From JAUVKA01 sp964465145 (GTDB lineage: Bacteria; Bacteroidota; Bacteroidia; Bacteroidales; UBA12481), in contig CAYXJR010000002.1 in NCBI GenBank assembly GCA_964465145.1, positions 1-64,000 on the forward strand: DNA of 64,000 bases, read 5' to 3'. The notes under the pieces are model-generated. The model worked only from the letters and a program-made list of their open reading frames with translations, ran no database searches and was not told the DNA's origin. The translations under genes were made by a program, and so were the position numbers. Positions 25,067 to 33,652 of the stretch are shown piece after piece (position 1 is the first letter of the stretch; each line of letters begins with the position of its first letter).

Positions 25067-26667
25067 TCTCTCATTACCTCAATGCTGGGTTCAGTTCCTT
25101 CCGATTTGATTCGGTTTCTAACATTAATCCAGGCCGGGGTCTGACTGATGCCATATAATCTTCTGGCTTCATCACCTGTTATGGTTTCAATCTCAATCTG
25201 AGCACCTAATTCAAGAATTGCTATTTTTGCCTTCTCATTAATTTCCTTAATCTCTTCACTAGTACCGGCCAGAACGATCTTACCATGCTTCTCCCGTATC
25301 CTCAGCTTCATCTTTTCATTGATACGCTTCTGGACTGCTTTGATCAATTCCTGTTTCGGAGGAATCTGAGAGACAAAAGTTATTTTTCCATCGATACAAA
25401 TGGTTGGAATATTCTTCACAAACAATGAAGACATGAAGGTTACCCCGTCCAGATTCTTAATAGAGTGTTCCCGCCATTCCACCAGTTCTTCGAAATGAGG
25501 AGCCACTTCACGTACAGCTTCAACCATGTACTGGCAGGGAGTACAGGATTCTGAATCCAGAGTAATAATATCCACGATCACTGTTTCAGTTTGCCCGTAT
25601 TCCGCCAGGTCCAGTCGTGGCATTTCTCCGGTAGTCTTTTCAAGGGCTCTTACCACGTCCCTTTGGTATGGATCCTGCACAAGTGTAGTAATGGCCCGGA
25701 TATTTTCCACAGGTGTTTTCATTGGCAGATCACAACCCGGGGCAAGGATGTAACCGGTTTCTCCGGCTGTGTCCATGCATTCCAGAGCATGTTTCTGGCA
25801 ATCCACAGCTGTGCCCATAAGTAAAACCAGAGTCAATTGCAGGTTCCCACCAAAACTGATTCCATACCGCTTGCAGGTATCCCGGACATAATCCAGGGGA
25901 ATATTTTCATCGATAGAGACATTATCCGGCCCCGTTTTACACATTACTTCGATGTTTTGCTGGGCCTGCCCGCAAACAAAGAAGGAGCTCAATCCGCCCA
26001 TTTCCCTGATGTGATTAAATATAGATGAAACAGGCTCATGAATGAACTGTTCAAATTGATCCGGCCCGATCTGGGAGGTCATGGGATCCACCACGGCAAC
26101 CACATCACACCCGGCTTTCAGGTACCATTCTGCCATCTGCTTTGTAATTCCCTCTGTGAATGACAAAAGATCATTCGTATAATCGGGATTTTCAAACATC
26201 ATCATAAAAATATCCGTACCAAGCAGGTGAAGGGCAAGCGTGAAGGGTCCTGTTACCAGTCCGTAAAGGGCTATATCAGGATGGGCAGACCGTATTTTTC
26301 TGGCCGCCTCCAGCACCAGGGATATCCGGCCTCCTGTTTGCTGAAATTCAGATAGGATATCTAAACTTTTCCCTCCGGCCAAGGGATGGCTAATCACGGC
26401 CGGAGGATTATCCGGGGACCAGGCCAGTTGACAGCCGAGGGCCTCGGCCTCGATCTGAAGATCGAAGCACACAGGGATACCATCCGGTTGATATGTCTCA
26501 ATGGCTTTGTTTATACCATTAACCAGAAATTCAGTCGATTGTAAATACTCGTCTGCCTTATAGTCAGCAAGAAAACCACCATGTACTCCCACAAAGGGTA
26601 CCCATGGAATCCGGTCAACTGGTTGGGCTTTAAAGGCTTTTTTTATCCTTTCTTTTCCATTCATCAT
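25045..26667 (-). CDS. UroD-family methyltransferase fused to two thioredoxin-like domains
   Basis: A 540-residue fusion. Residues 1 to about 345 form a uroporphyrinogen-decarboxylase-type barrel of the MtaA/CmuA methyltransferase branch (GKERIKKAFKAQPVDRIPWV; CDVVAVVDP; APGCDLPMKTPVENI). The zinc site looks altered: the usual HxC is FVC (Phe230, Cys232), while Cys312 is present. Residues about 360-447 form a thioredoxin domain with an active-site CTPC (375-378). About 460-540 is a second thioredoxin-like fold (TSEEIKEINEKA, SQTPAWINV) without cysteines. It sits two bases after the corrinoid-protein gene. It probably moves a methyl group to or from that corrinoid, with the disulfide domain giving redox control or activation (inference). 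I know of no characterised protein with this architecture. Confidence 0.85.
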   Translation of the reverse strand: MMNGKERIKKAFKAQPVDRIPWVPFVGVHGGFLADYKADEYLQSTEFLVNGINKAIETYQPDGIPVCFDLQIEAEALGCQLAWSPDNPPAVISHPLAGGKSLDILSEFQQTGGRISLVLEAARKIRSAHPDIALYGLVTGPFTLALHLLGTDIFMMMFENPDYTNDLLSFTEGITKQMAEWYLKAGCDVVAVVDPMTSQIGPDQFEQFIHEPVSSIFNHIREMGGLSSFFVCGQAQQNIEVMCKTGPDNVSIDENIPLDYVRDTCKRYGISFGGNLQLTLVLLMGTAVDCQKHALECMDTAGETGYILAPGCDLPMKTPVENIRAITTLVQDPYQRDVVRALEKTTGEMPRLDLAEYGQTETVIVDIITLDSESCTPCQYMVEAVREVAPHFEELVEWREHSIKNLDGVTFMSSLFVKNIPTICIDGKITFVSQIPPKQELIKAVQKRINEKMKLRIREKHGKIVLAGTSEEIKEINEKAKIAILELGAQIEIETITGDEARRLYGISQTPAWINVRNRIKSEGTEPSIEVMREWIKALL

Positions 26668-26669
26668 TA

Positions 26670-27344
26670 TCAGGACTGCTGACTGTTCAGGTAATCTACA
26701 GCTCCCTGTGGATCAGGTGAATACCAGTCGGCGCCAACTTTCGATCTGAAATCATCAGTAACAGGAGCACCTCCTATCAATATTTTAGTGTCTGGTTTAC
26801 TGGCTCTGATCTCCTTAACTATCTTTTCCATGTTCAGCATTGTGGTAGTCAGAAGGCAGGAAAGGCCAACGTAGGCACCAGGGTGTTCGTCCACACCGAC
26901 AAGGAATTTATCGGCAGACACATCAATCCCAAGGTCAACTATTTCCCAGCCGGCTCCTTCTACTATCATACCCAGGAGGTTCTTGCCAATATCGTGCAGA
27001 TCACCCATAACAGTGCCAATAATCAGGGTGCCCTTATGTTTTACTGCTCCCGATTGAAAAAATGGACGAAGGTGGTTCATGCCGGCAGACATGGCTCTGG
27101 CTGCCATGAGTACTTCAGGTACAAAAACCCTGTTCTCACGAAATTTCACACCTATAATTTTCATGCCTGTTACTAGCCCATCCGATAGTATAACGTCGGC
27201 TGGTACTCCCTGTTCAATAGCCTTCCGGGTTAACTCATCTGCTCCGTCCTGTCCTTTAAGATCCGGGGGGAAAGGAGCAGTCTTGTTAACTTTTCCGCGC
27301 TCCACGCATATAGCCAGCTGTTTTAGAATTTCTTCCTGTGTCAT
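26670..27344 (-). CDS. Corrinoid-binding methyltransferase protein (MtaC/MtbC type)
   Basis: A 224-residue dimethylamine-corrinoid-type protein. Residues 1 to about 95 form the four-helix cap domain. About 100-220 form the Rossmann-like B12 domain with the signature GDLHDIGKNL, in which His117 is the lower axial cobalt ligand. GLSCLLTTTML and ILIGGAPVT are the usual later B12-domain motifs. It is the first gene of the minus-strand operon and should be methylated by one partner and demethylated by the homocysteine methyltransferase. No cobalamin riboswitch was recognised in the 183 bases upstream. Confidence 0.92.
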   Translation of the reverse strand: MTQEEILKQLAICVERGKVNKTAPFPPDLKGQDGADELTRKAIEQGVPADVILSDGLVTGMKIIGVKFRENRVFVPEVLMAARAMSAGMNHLRPFFQSGAVKHKGTLIIGTVMGDLHDIGKNLLGMIVEGAGWEIVDLGIDVSADKFLVGVDEHPGAYVGLSCLLTTTMLNMEKIVKEIRASKPDTKILIGGAPVTDDFRSKVGADWYSPDPQGAVDYLNSQQS

Positions 27345-27527
27345 ATTTTAAGATTTTAAAAGTTCGATTTAATTATGATGTAAATATTTCTCTGTGATTC
27401 TGCCTAATGAACCGGGGGTTACCATTTAATATCCGGCTTTTTACAAATCCTAAAATTAAAGCTGCAAAATATATTATTTTTACAGAAAGCCGAAGAAGTT
27501 CTTAAATATTTTACAAAAATCGGAACA

Positions 27528-28091
27528 ATGATTAAAGATTTAGTTAGTAAAAATCGTAGTTATCGTCGATTTGATGAGTCAATCAGATTATCAAGGAGCT
27601 TTCTTGAAGGATTGATTGATCTCGCCAGGCTTTCACCTTCTGCAAGAAACCAGCAGGCATTAAAATTCAGAATTGTCAATGAGAAGAGGGAATGTGACCT
27701 ACTTTTTCCCAGTCTCGCCTGGGCAGGTTATATTCCAGATTGGGTGGGTCCTGTTATTGGAGAGCGGCCTTCCGCATATATAATAATCTTGGGAGATAAG
27801 GATCTGGGATCGTCCTTTTTGGAAGACTTGGGAATTTCAGCACAATCAATTATGCTCGGCGCAGTTAGTGAAGGATATGGGGGCTGCATGATTGGATCAA
27901 TTAGGCGTGAGAGTGTTCGTCGGGATTTTTCTCTTCCTGAGAATTTTGAAATTCTTTTGGTTTTGGCACTCGGCAAACCTGTCGAGAAAGTTGTTATTGA
28001 GCGAATTAGTGAAGGAGAAATCAAGTATTGGCGTGATGAAAATGGTATTCATCATGTTCCAAAAAGGGATCTTAAGGATATAATTGTTTAA
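27528..28091 (+). CDS. Nitroreductase-family protein
   Basis: A 187-residue nitroreductase-fold flavoprotein. The N-terminus KNRSYRRFDESIRLS and LARLSPSARNQQALKFRIV carry the FMN-phosphate Arg/Ser residues usual for the family. LGAVSEGYGGCMIGS is the central helix and loop, and LVLALGKP the last core strand. It is divergent from the corrinoid operon. In vivo substrates of such enzymes are rarely predictable; a role in quinone, flavin or nitro-compound reduction is possible. It is unrelated in sequence detail to the second nitroreductase at 60677. Confidence 0.85.
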   Translation: MIKDLVSKNRSYRRFDESIRLSRSFLEGLIDLARLSPSARNQQALKFRIVNEKRECDLLFPSLAWAGYIPDWVGPVIGERPSAYIIILGDKDLGSSFLEDLGISAQSIMLGAVSEGYGGCMIGSIRRESVRRDFSLPENFEILLVLALGKPVEKVVIERISEGEIKYWRDENGIHHVPKRDLKDIIV

Positions 28092-28408
28092 TTATTCCAT
28101 TTTTTGGACTTTTATTAATAAGACGCAATCCGCACATAATCAGCGAGTTAGTCGATATGTATTTATTTTATTAAACGAACTTATTAACAATCAACAAGAT
28201 AGTTTGCAAAAATATTTTGCAGGTTGGACAAAGACTATTACATTTATGAGCGCAATGAAATTTGGATTCAAGCAGATTAGACCCTGCAGGGAGTCCTTTG
28301 GATTATATGTAAATTAGTAAATCAAATTATTTGGTAAGATTTTTCTTCTCTACTCTTCTTATCTGTAAGGTGGTTCTTGATAGTGAGGTTGATAGGTGAA
28401 GTTGGCAA
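28092..28408. other. Region without recognised genes
   Basis: Between the nitroreductase and the terminator at 28409 there is AT-rich sequence. One forward frame of 77 codons (28084-28317) overlaps the nitroreductase stop; its product has no recognisable motif and unusual composition, so it is not called. No RNA gene or repeat was seen. Confidence 0.5.
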
Positions 28409-28439
28409 AAAAAAAGGCGGTTCCCAGCCGCCTTTTTTT
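28409..28439. terminator. Bidirectional intrinsic terminator
   Basis: AAAAAAAGGCGG (28409-28420) pairs with CCGCCTTTTTTT (28428-28439) over the loop TTCCCAG. Long A and T runs on the two sides allow termination on both strands. It closes the minus-strand SOD-like gene at 28450 and could stop transcription from the nitroreductase. Confidence 0.9.
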
Positions 28440-28449
28440 AGTGATAATT

Positions 28450-28749
28450 TTATAAAGCTTTTTCCAGTCTGCTTGAAACATTTTCCCAATTCACGACCTC
28501 CAGGAATCCTTTTACGTAACCTGCGTGATGAATGTCGTGATGTAAACGCATCGTTGCCTCATCAATATAAGGCTCAAGTGCATCGTAAGCATAGAGCAAA
28601 GGGGGAAGTTCATATTCGCCATTGTCATTTAGTATAGTTTGATATGCCAGAGGGGATAGAATTTCAGCCCCTTTGGCTGTGCTGGTGAAACCGGCAAAAG
28701 CTCCGGCTCCTAAAATAGCACTGGATTTTATAAAATCTCTTTTATTCAT
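28450..28749 (-). pseudogene. Internally deleted secreted superoxide dismutase (copy 2)
   Basis: A 99-codon frame joining the two ends of a Fe/Mn superoxide dismutase. Residues 1-28 form a Tat-like signal (KRDFIKSSAILGAGAF, with KR instead of RR). Then comes the SOD N-terminus (YELPPLLYAYDALEPYID, RLHHDIHHAGYV) with one metal-ligand His, which passes without a break into the SOD C-terminus (LEVVNWENVSSRL). About 120 central residues and three of four metal ligands are missing. The junction is near 28501-28521 and is in frame. The start, the stop and the terminator all remain, so a small inactive protein could still be made. Confidence 0.8.
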
Positions 28750-28803
28750 TCTGTATTGATTGTTTGATAATCAATACAAGCTCAGGTACCATATTGTTTA
28801 CGG

Positions 28804-31800
28804 CTATTTGAAAGCTTTTTCCAACAAACCATCCCCAGCAATCGCCAGGCGGTCGAAATAGGAAGGTACCGGAAGTCCCAAAAGTTTATCTACATATAAT
28901 TTGGCCAGATATTGTCCCAACATAAATCCCTGTCCTCTAAGGCCAATGAATAAACCCAATTCAGGATCTACAATCATTTTTGGTTCCACATAATATCCTG
29001 CCCAGATGGCCTGGAACCCTACTGAGGAAAGCTCGGGTATCCAATTCACAAATACTTCGGAGGAAATTTCAAGAAAATCCTGAGAGTTGATTTTTAAGTT
29101 TTTTCCGGTTTGATCCGGATCGATTGCCGGGGAAGCACATCCTATTATCTGGCCAGTCTCAGCCAGTTGCTGTCCATATACTGCACTGAATCCTTTATAT
29201 TTCCTTCGGTCGATGAGCATCGGAAGGGGGATTCCGTTAATTCCCATCATTGGCAGCCTGCGGGTAATAAAAGCTTGATGTTTAACAGGATATATGCCCG
29301 TCTCAATTCCCAATTTATGGGTAAATTTATTTCCTTCTGGTCCGAGTGCATTTATGAAGATGTCTGTATGGACCTCAACATATTCCTTTTCATGGGTCTG
29401 AACTATGGCAATGTATTTGTGTCCCTCTTTTTTTATATCAATAAGTTTACAATCTTCCAGGACTTTTCCTCCATTACTGATCCCTATATAGCGAATCAGG
29501 TCAATTACTCTTCCCGGTGTGGCTTGCCAGCAATTATGGGTTATCAGTGCTGCACTGTATGATTTTCCTAAATCCGGGTTAATAAAAGGGGATACCCTGT
29601 CGGAGAAATTTTTTGGTCTGATCATTTCGGAATCTGACCATGCCATGGAAGCTTCTAAAGCTTCAAAAACGGTATCATCATGTGCAAATGTTACATAATC
29701 GATAGATCTGAAGTCGATATTTTTAACTTCTTGCAATTTTTTAAAGATGCCAAGATTTTGTCGGGCTATATCAGATAATTCGGGAAGGCTGAAATTCGGT
29801 CTTCCACCGGCAATATTCCTCCATGATGCTCCACGACCGAAATTTATCATTAATGGTTTTTTCCCGGATTCTGCCAGATACCTAAAAAGCGCACTACCGC
29901 CGATTCCACCACCGGCAACCAGAGCATCCGCCTCGATTTTCCGTATGACAGAATTCTTACTTTGCACGTGGATGATCTCGTGGGCATCCCGTGGGTACAA
30001 TTCTCCCATTCCCACCTGGTTGGATAATGGCCCTCGTGGAGTTGCATCACCCACGATAGATATTCCTGAAGAAGCTACTGCAGATTTCAGCCGTTTGATG
30101 CACCTTTTTCCCCTGCAAGCCCCCATCCCTAAGCGGGTAGTGTGTTTAATCTCATCCACGGAAATAAATTTCCTATCACCTATAGTTTCCAATACTTCCT
30201 GGTATGTTACGTCATCACAATGACAGACATAAGTGGGATTTTCCTTAACCATACTGGTGTTTGATATCTCAGGGGGTTCGGGATAGTTGTCTTTGACTAT
30301 AAACCCCCTGACTTTCAATAGGTTCTCACCATGCACATCATAGGATTTGACCCTTGCAATATTTGTTTTGTTAGGTTTTAACAGGATCTTTTCAATCACT
30401 CCAGTTCCCAGCTTTTCACCCTTATTATCGACCAGATAGACATCTTTACCGCTTTCAGCATGATATTCGATGGGAAGGAAAAGCCAGTCCTTTTTGATAT
30501 TGTAACCGAATATTGCCAATCCCGGGCATTGATAAACACAGTCCATACACCCTATGCATTTGCCAAAATCGATCTGTGGCACCGTACTGGTGGAGGTTTT
30601 GGTGATAGCTCCATGAGGGCATGCGAATTCACAGGGATTACAAGCGAATCCATGAAGACAATCGATAAGGACAAACCCCTTTTGAACTGCCCTTTCCGGG
30701 GTGGGAAAATAAGGATCGTCAATGACTTTCAGTGGGTGTTGCTGAGAATCAATATACTCTTTGGATACACAAAGGAAATCATCATAATTATACTTATAGC
30801 CCATTTCTTCCATCAATTCGTAGGCAACTTGCTTGCCCCTGAGTACTGCACTGGTTCCTTCTCCGATCCTGATAGCATCACCGGCACCGTATACGTGGCG
30901 GCCAAATACCTCTTTCCCTTTGATAAGTAATTGATCATCTGGAACCAATCCAGTACAGATATTGATAGCATCTATTCCTTCAATGAGTTTTTCGGTTCCA
31001 GGAATGGGTTTAAAGTTTTCACTCTCTGCAACTATTGCTCCTATTATTCCTGTCCGATCTTCATTTGGGATAGCCTTGATTAGCATATGGTTAAGAAGAA
31101 CCGGGATTCCCAGTCGCCTCACCCTGTTGGCCTGTACCGGGAAACCACCTTCATGCGGCATGGCCTCCACAATAGCTTTAACCCGTACACCAGCCTGCAT
31201 AAGCTGATAGGATGTGAGATACCCAATATTTCCTGCTCCCACCGTTAGAATATTACGGCCCAATAAAGTGAATTCATTATTCATCATTTTCTGCACCACT
31301 GCAGCCGTATAAACTCCTGGTACATCATCATTCTCGAAAGGGGGCATAAATGGAACGGCCCCGGTAGCTATCACCAGGTATTCAGTATCAACATAAAATA
31401 TTTCCTGGGTGTTAATATTTTTTACGGCAATCCGTTTGCCTTCGAGCAAGTCCCAGACGGTCGAGTTCAGGAAAATTCCGCTATGATCATCTCCGGCAAG
31501 AGAGGTGGCGATATCAAAGCCTCTCATCCCGCCATACTTTTTTTCTTTTTCGAAAAAAAAGAACTGGTGGGTTTGCATAAGAAATTGTCCGCCTATTTTG
31601 TCATTATTGTCGATTACAATATTGCAAATACCTTTTTGGTTAAGTATTTCCCGGGTAGCCAGACCAGCTGGTCCTGCCCCTATTATGGCGACCCGCGTAC
31701 GGTATACCTCATTTGCGAAGGGTTTGAGGTAGGAAGATGGTTTGGGTCGGTAATCTGATGGCACCTCCGACACTTCTTTTACCCCATTGACCCGGGTAAT

Positions 31801-32040
31801 GCAGATCCTTTTTACTTCTCCATCAACCAGCATCTCGCAGGCACCGCATTTCCCGATTCCACACTCCAGGCTTCGGTTCCTTCCTTTTAAACTATGACTA
31901 TGAACAGGAAACCCGGCCTGGTGCAGGGCAGCAGCAATGGTTTGGTCCTTTTCGCCAGGAACCTCTTGTCCTTCAAAGCTGAAGCGTACCGCTTCTTTTT
32001 GAGTGATTTCCAGGATGGGATGGTCGGTAATTTTATACAT
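28804..32040 (-). CDS. Fused flavin/iron-sulfur dehydrogenase (HcnABC/sarcosine-oxidase-like, single chain)
   Basis: A 1078-residue fusion of units usually encoded separately. In order: a 2Fe-2S domain (LECGIGKCGACEM, about 58-70); a pyridine-nucleotide-disulfide-type FAD/NAD domain (IIGAGPAGLA at 119-128, TVGAGNIGY near 267); a 4Fe-4S ferredoxin domain (CNPCEFACP and CIGCMDCVYQCP, about 467-506); a BFD-like 2Fe-2S domain (YVCHCDD near 604, CRGKRC near 642); and a second FAD domain of the DAO type (VAGGGIGGSA near 708 to the end). Relatives oxidise amino or N-methyl amino acids (sarcosine, proline, opines) or glycerol phosphate. The substrate is unknown here. It is divergent from the corrinoid/Fe-S reductase at 32211. 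Confidence 0.85.
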   Translation of the reverse strand: MYKITDHPILEITQKEAVRFSFEGQEVPGEKDQTIAAALHQAGFPVHSHSLKGRNRSLECGIGKCGACEMLVDGEVKRICITRVNGVKEVSEVPSDYRPKPSSYLKPFANEVYRTRVAIIGAGPAGLATREILNQKGICNIVIDNNDKIGGQFLMQTHQFFFFEKEKKYGGMRGFDIATSLAGDDHSGIFLNSTVWDLLEGKRIAVKNINTQEIFYVDTEYLVIATGAVPFMPPFENDDVPGVYTAAVVQKMMNNEFTLLGRNILTVGAGNIGYLTSYQLMQAGVRVKAIVEAMPHEGGFPVQANRVRRLGIPVLLNHMLIKAIPNEDRTGIIGAIVAESENFKPIPGTEKLIEGIDAINICTGLVPDDQLLIKGKEVFGRHVYGAGDAIRIGEGTSAVLRGKQVAYELMEEMGYKYNYDDFLCVSKEYIDSQQHPLKVIDDPYFPTPERAVQKGFVLIDCLHGFACNPCEFACPHGAITKTSTSTVPQIDFGKCIGCMDCVYQCPGLAIFGYNIKKDWLFLPIEYHAESGKDVYLVDNKGEKLGTGVIEKILLKPNKTNIARVKSYDVHGENLLKVRGFIVKDNYPEPPEISNTSMVKENPTYVCHCDDVTYQEVLETIGDRKFISVDEIKHTTRLGMGACRGKRCIKRLKSAVASSGISIVGDATPRGPLSNQVGMGELYPRDAHEIIHVQSKNSVIRKIEADALVAGGGIGGSALFRYLAESGKKPLMINFGRGASWRNIAGGRPNFSLPELSDIARQNLGIFKKLQEVKNIDFRSIDYVTFAHDDTVFEALEASMAWSDSEMIRPKNFSDRVSPFINPDLGKSYSAALITHNCWQATPGRVIDLIRYIGISNGGKVLEDCKLIDIKKEGHKYIAIVQTHEKEYVEVHTDIFINALGPEGNKFTHKLGIETGIYPVKHQAFITRRLPMMGINGIPLPMLIDRRKYKGFSAVYGQQLAETGQIIGCASPAIDPDQTGKNLKINSQDFLEISSEVFVNWIPELSSVGFQAIWAGYYVEPKMIVDPELGLFIGLRGQGFMLGQYLAKLYVDKLLGLPVPSYFDRLAIAGDGLLEKAFK

Positions 32041-32210
32041 ATTTTCAGCAGTCAGTAATCAGATTATTTAAAAAATAAAAATATATCAGGCCAGCGGTTG
32101 GTTAAATGACCTTTGTCAGGTAAAAAAAAAATAATATACACCTCTCCCTTATAATCATTAAACTCTTACAAGGTAATTTTCTATTTTTATTCCGTTTTGA
32201 CACACCTGTT

Positions 32211-33566
32211 ATGCATAGCTGGACTTTTTTTGCCTGTATTTTACTTTTTTTTCCGACCGTTTTTCTTTTTTACGCTATGATCCAATCCCGTTTGGAACTG
32301 GAGAAACGAGCCACCAAGAGGTTGGGTTTGTCGCTGTTAATCTGGGTATTGACAATATTCATAGTTTTAATATGGTTAGGGCATCCGGTGGTGGATTATT
32401 TCATGATGGTTATGGCCATGTTACTTCTGATAGTATCAATTATCCTCTTTTTCCCATGGCCGGAGAAGTCTATAGGATGGCAGCGCGGAAAGCCCGACCG
32501 GATTGATGAGCGGAACATAATGTTTTCCAGGGCTGAGTTGGAACCTGGAAGTGAGAGGTATAATTCTTATTACAAAGAGTTTCCTGATCATAAAGAGCCG
32601 GATGATGCTTTTCGCAAGTTCGCAGGACTCCTTCAGCCAGGCAGCACTTTTTATAATCCATGGCTTTTTGGAGCAGCCGATGCTGCTTTTTTCACTGTTA
32701 AAAGTCTGCATCCCAGGACAGATGGCCTGGTAAATCCCCTGAAGCAGAATTTTGCACCTGAGCACATCACCCGGTTTATTACCACCTGGGCCAGGGAGAT
32801 GGGCTGCCATTCAATAGGTATTACCCTCTTACAGCCTCATCATCTATATAAAACCGGCGGCAGAAAGCACAATTACGGTGAACCAGTGCTTAATTCACAT
32901 ACTTACGCTATTGCATTCACCGTGGAGATGAATTTTCAGCGGATCCGTTCTGCCCCCAGGGGCCCAATAATTATGGAATCATCAGCACAATATCTGAAAT
33001 CAGGAACTATTGCGGTGCAAATAGCAGCTTTTATAAGGACATTAGGCTATGATGCCCGTGCCCATATTGATGGAAAATACCAGCTTCGCTGTCCTGAGGT
33101 GGCGAAGGATGCAGGATTGGGAGAATTGGGGAGAATGAGCATTTTAATGACTCCCAAACTGGGACCAAGGGTTAGGATAGGTGTGGTGACTACCGATTTG
33201 CCTCTTCAAATAATTACCTCGCAACATGATCCTACTCTCCTTAAGTTTTGCCAGATATGTAAAAAATGTGCAGAATCCTGCCCCTCTCAGGCGATTTCAT
33301 ACAAGGATCCCAAAGATATTGGAGGAACCACACAATGGGTTATCGACCAGGAAGCCTGCTTCACTTACTGGTGCAAAGCAGGAACAGACTGCGGCAGGTG
33401 TATAGCCGTTTGCCCCTATTCCCATCCTGATAACCTGCTGCACCGTATCATACGTGTCTTGATAAAAACCTCTCCTCTTTTCCGCAGATTTGCAATAATA
33501 ATGGACAATTGGCTGTATGGCATAAAACCCCCGGAAAGGGATTTGCCAATCTGGATGAATCCCTAA
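32211..33566 (+). CDS. Membrane-anchored reductive dehalogenase-like corrinoid/Fe-S protein
   Basis: A 451-residue protein. Three N-terminal membrane helices (about 4-23, 39-56, 61-82) precede a reductive-dehalogenase/QueG-type catalytic region. DAGLGELGRMSILMTPKLGP and RIGVVTTDLPL are the family's corrinoid-domain signature. Two 4Fe-4S motifs follow: CQICKKCAESCP (near 346) and a Cys-rich segment ending CGRCIAVCP (near 384-402). There is no Tat signal and no separate RdhB anchor gene. Arg/Lys-rich segments after helices 1 and 3 place the catalytic part on the cytoplasmic side by the positive-inside rule. Dehalogenation is unproven; another reductive cobalamin reaction is equally possible. 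Confidence 0.8.
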   Translation: MHSWTFFACILLFFPTVFLFYAMIQSRLELEKRATKRLGLSLLIWVLTIFIVLIWLGHPVVDYFMMVMAMLLLIVSIILFFPWPEKSIGWQRGKPDRIDERNIMFSRAELEPGSERYNSYYKEFPDHKEPDDAFRKFAGLLQPGSTFYNPWLFGAADAAFFTVKSLHPRTDGLVNPLKQNFAPEHITRFITTWAREMGCHSIGITLLQPHHLYKTGGRKHNYGEPVLNSHTYAIAFTVEMNFQRIRSAPRGPIIMESSAQYLKSGTIAVQIAAFIRTLGYDARAHIDGKYQLRCPEVAKDAGLGELGRMSILMTPKLGPRVRIGVVTTDLPLQIITSQHDPTLLKFCQICKKCAESCPSQAISYKDPKDIGGTTQWVIDQEACFTYWCKAGTDCGRCIAVCPYSHPDNLLHRIIRVLIKTSPLFRRFAIIMDNWLYGIKPPERDLPIWMNP

Positions 33567-33598
33567 ATCAAGAACTCCGGATACTTAAAAAAAAATAT

Positions 33599-33606
33599 TA
33601 ACTTTG
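33599..33606 (+). promoter_or_regulatory. Candidate -7 promoter box of the third ompH-like gene
   Basis: TAACTTTG matches TAnnTTTG, 46 bases before the ATG at 33653. No convincing -33 element lies upstream. The same octamer is found before moeA. Confidence 0.3.
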
Positions 33607-33652
33607 TCGAGGGATTTCGAAAATTATATAATAAACAGATATATAGATAGTT

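Noticed and set aside
27345..27527. Cobalamin or SAM riboswitch upstream of the corrinoid operon
   Set aside because: No B12-box-like or SAM-box-like conserved core could be recognised in this AT-rich spacer.
28084..28317. 77-codon forward frame after the nitroreductase
   Set aside because: Overlaps the nitroreductase stop, has no recognisable motif or start signal, and its composition is not convincing.
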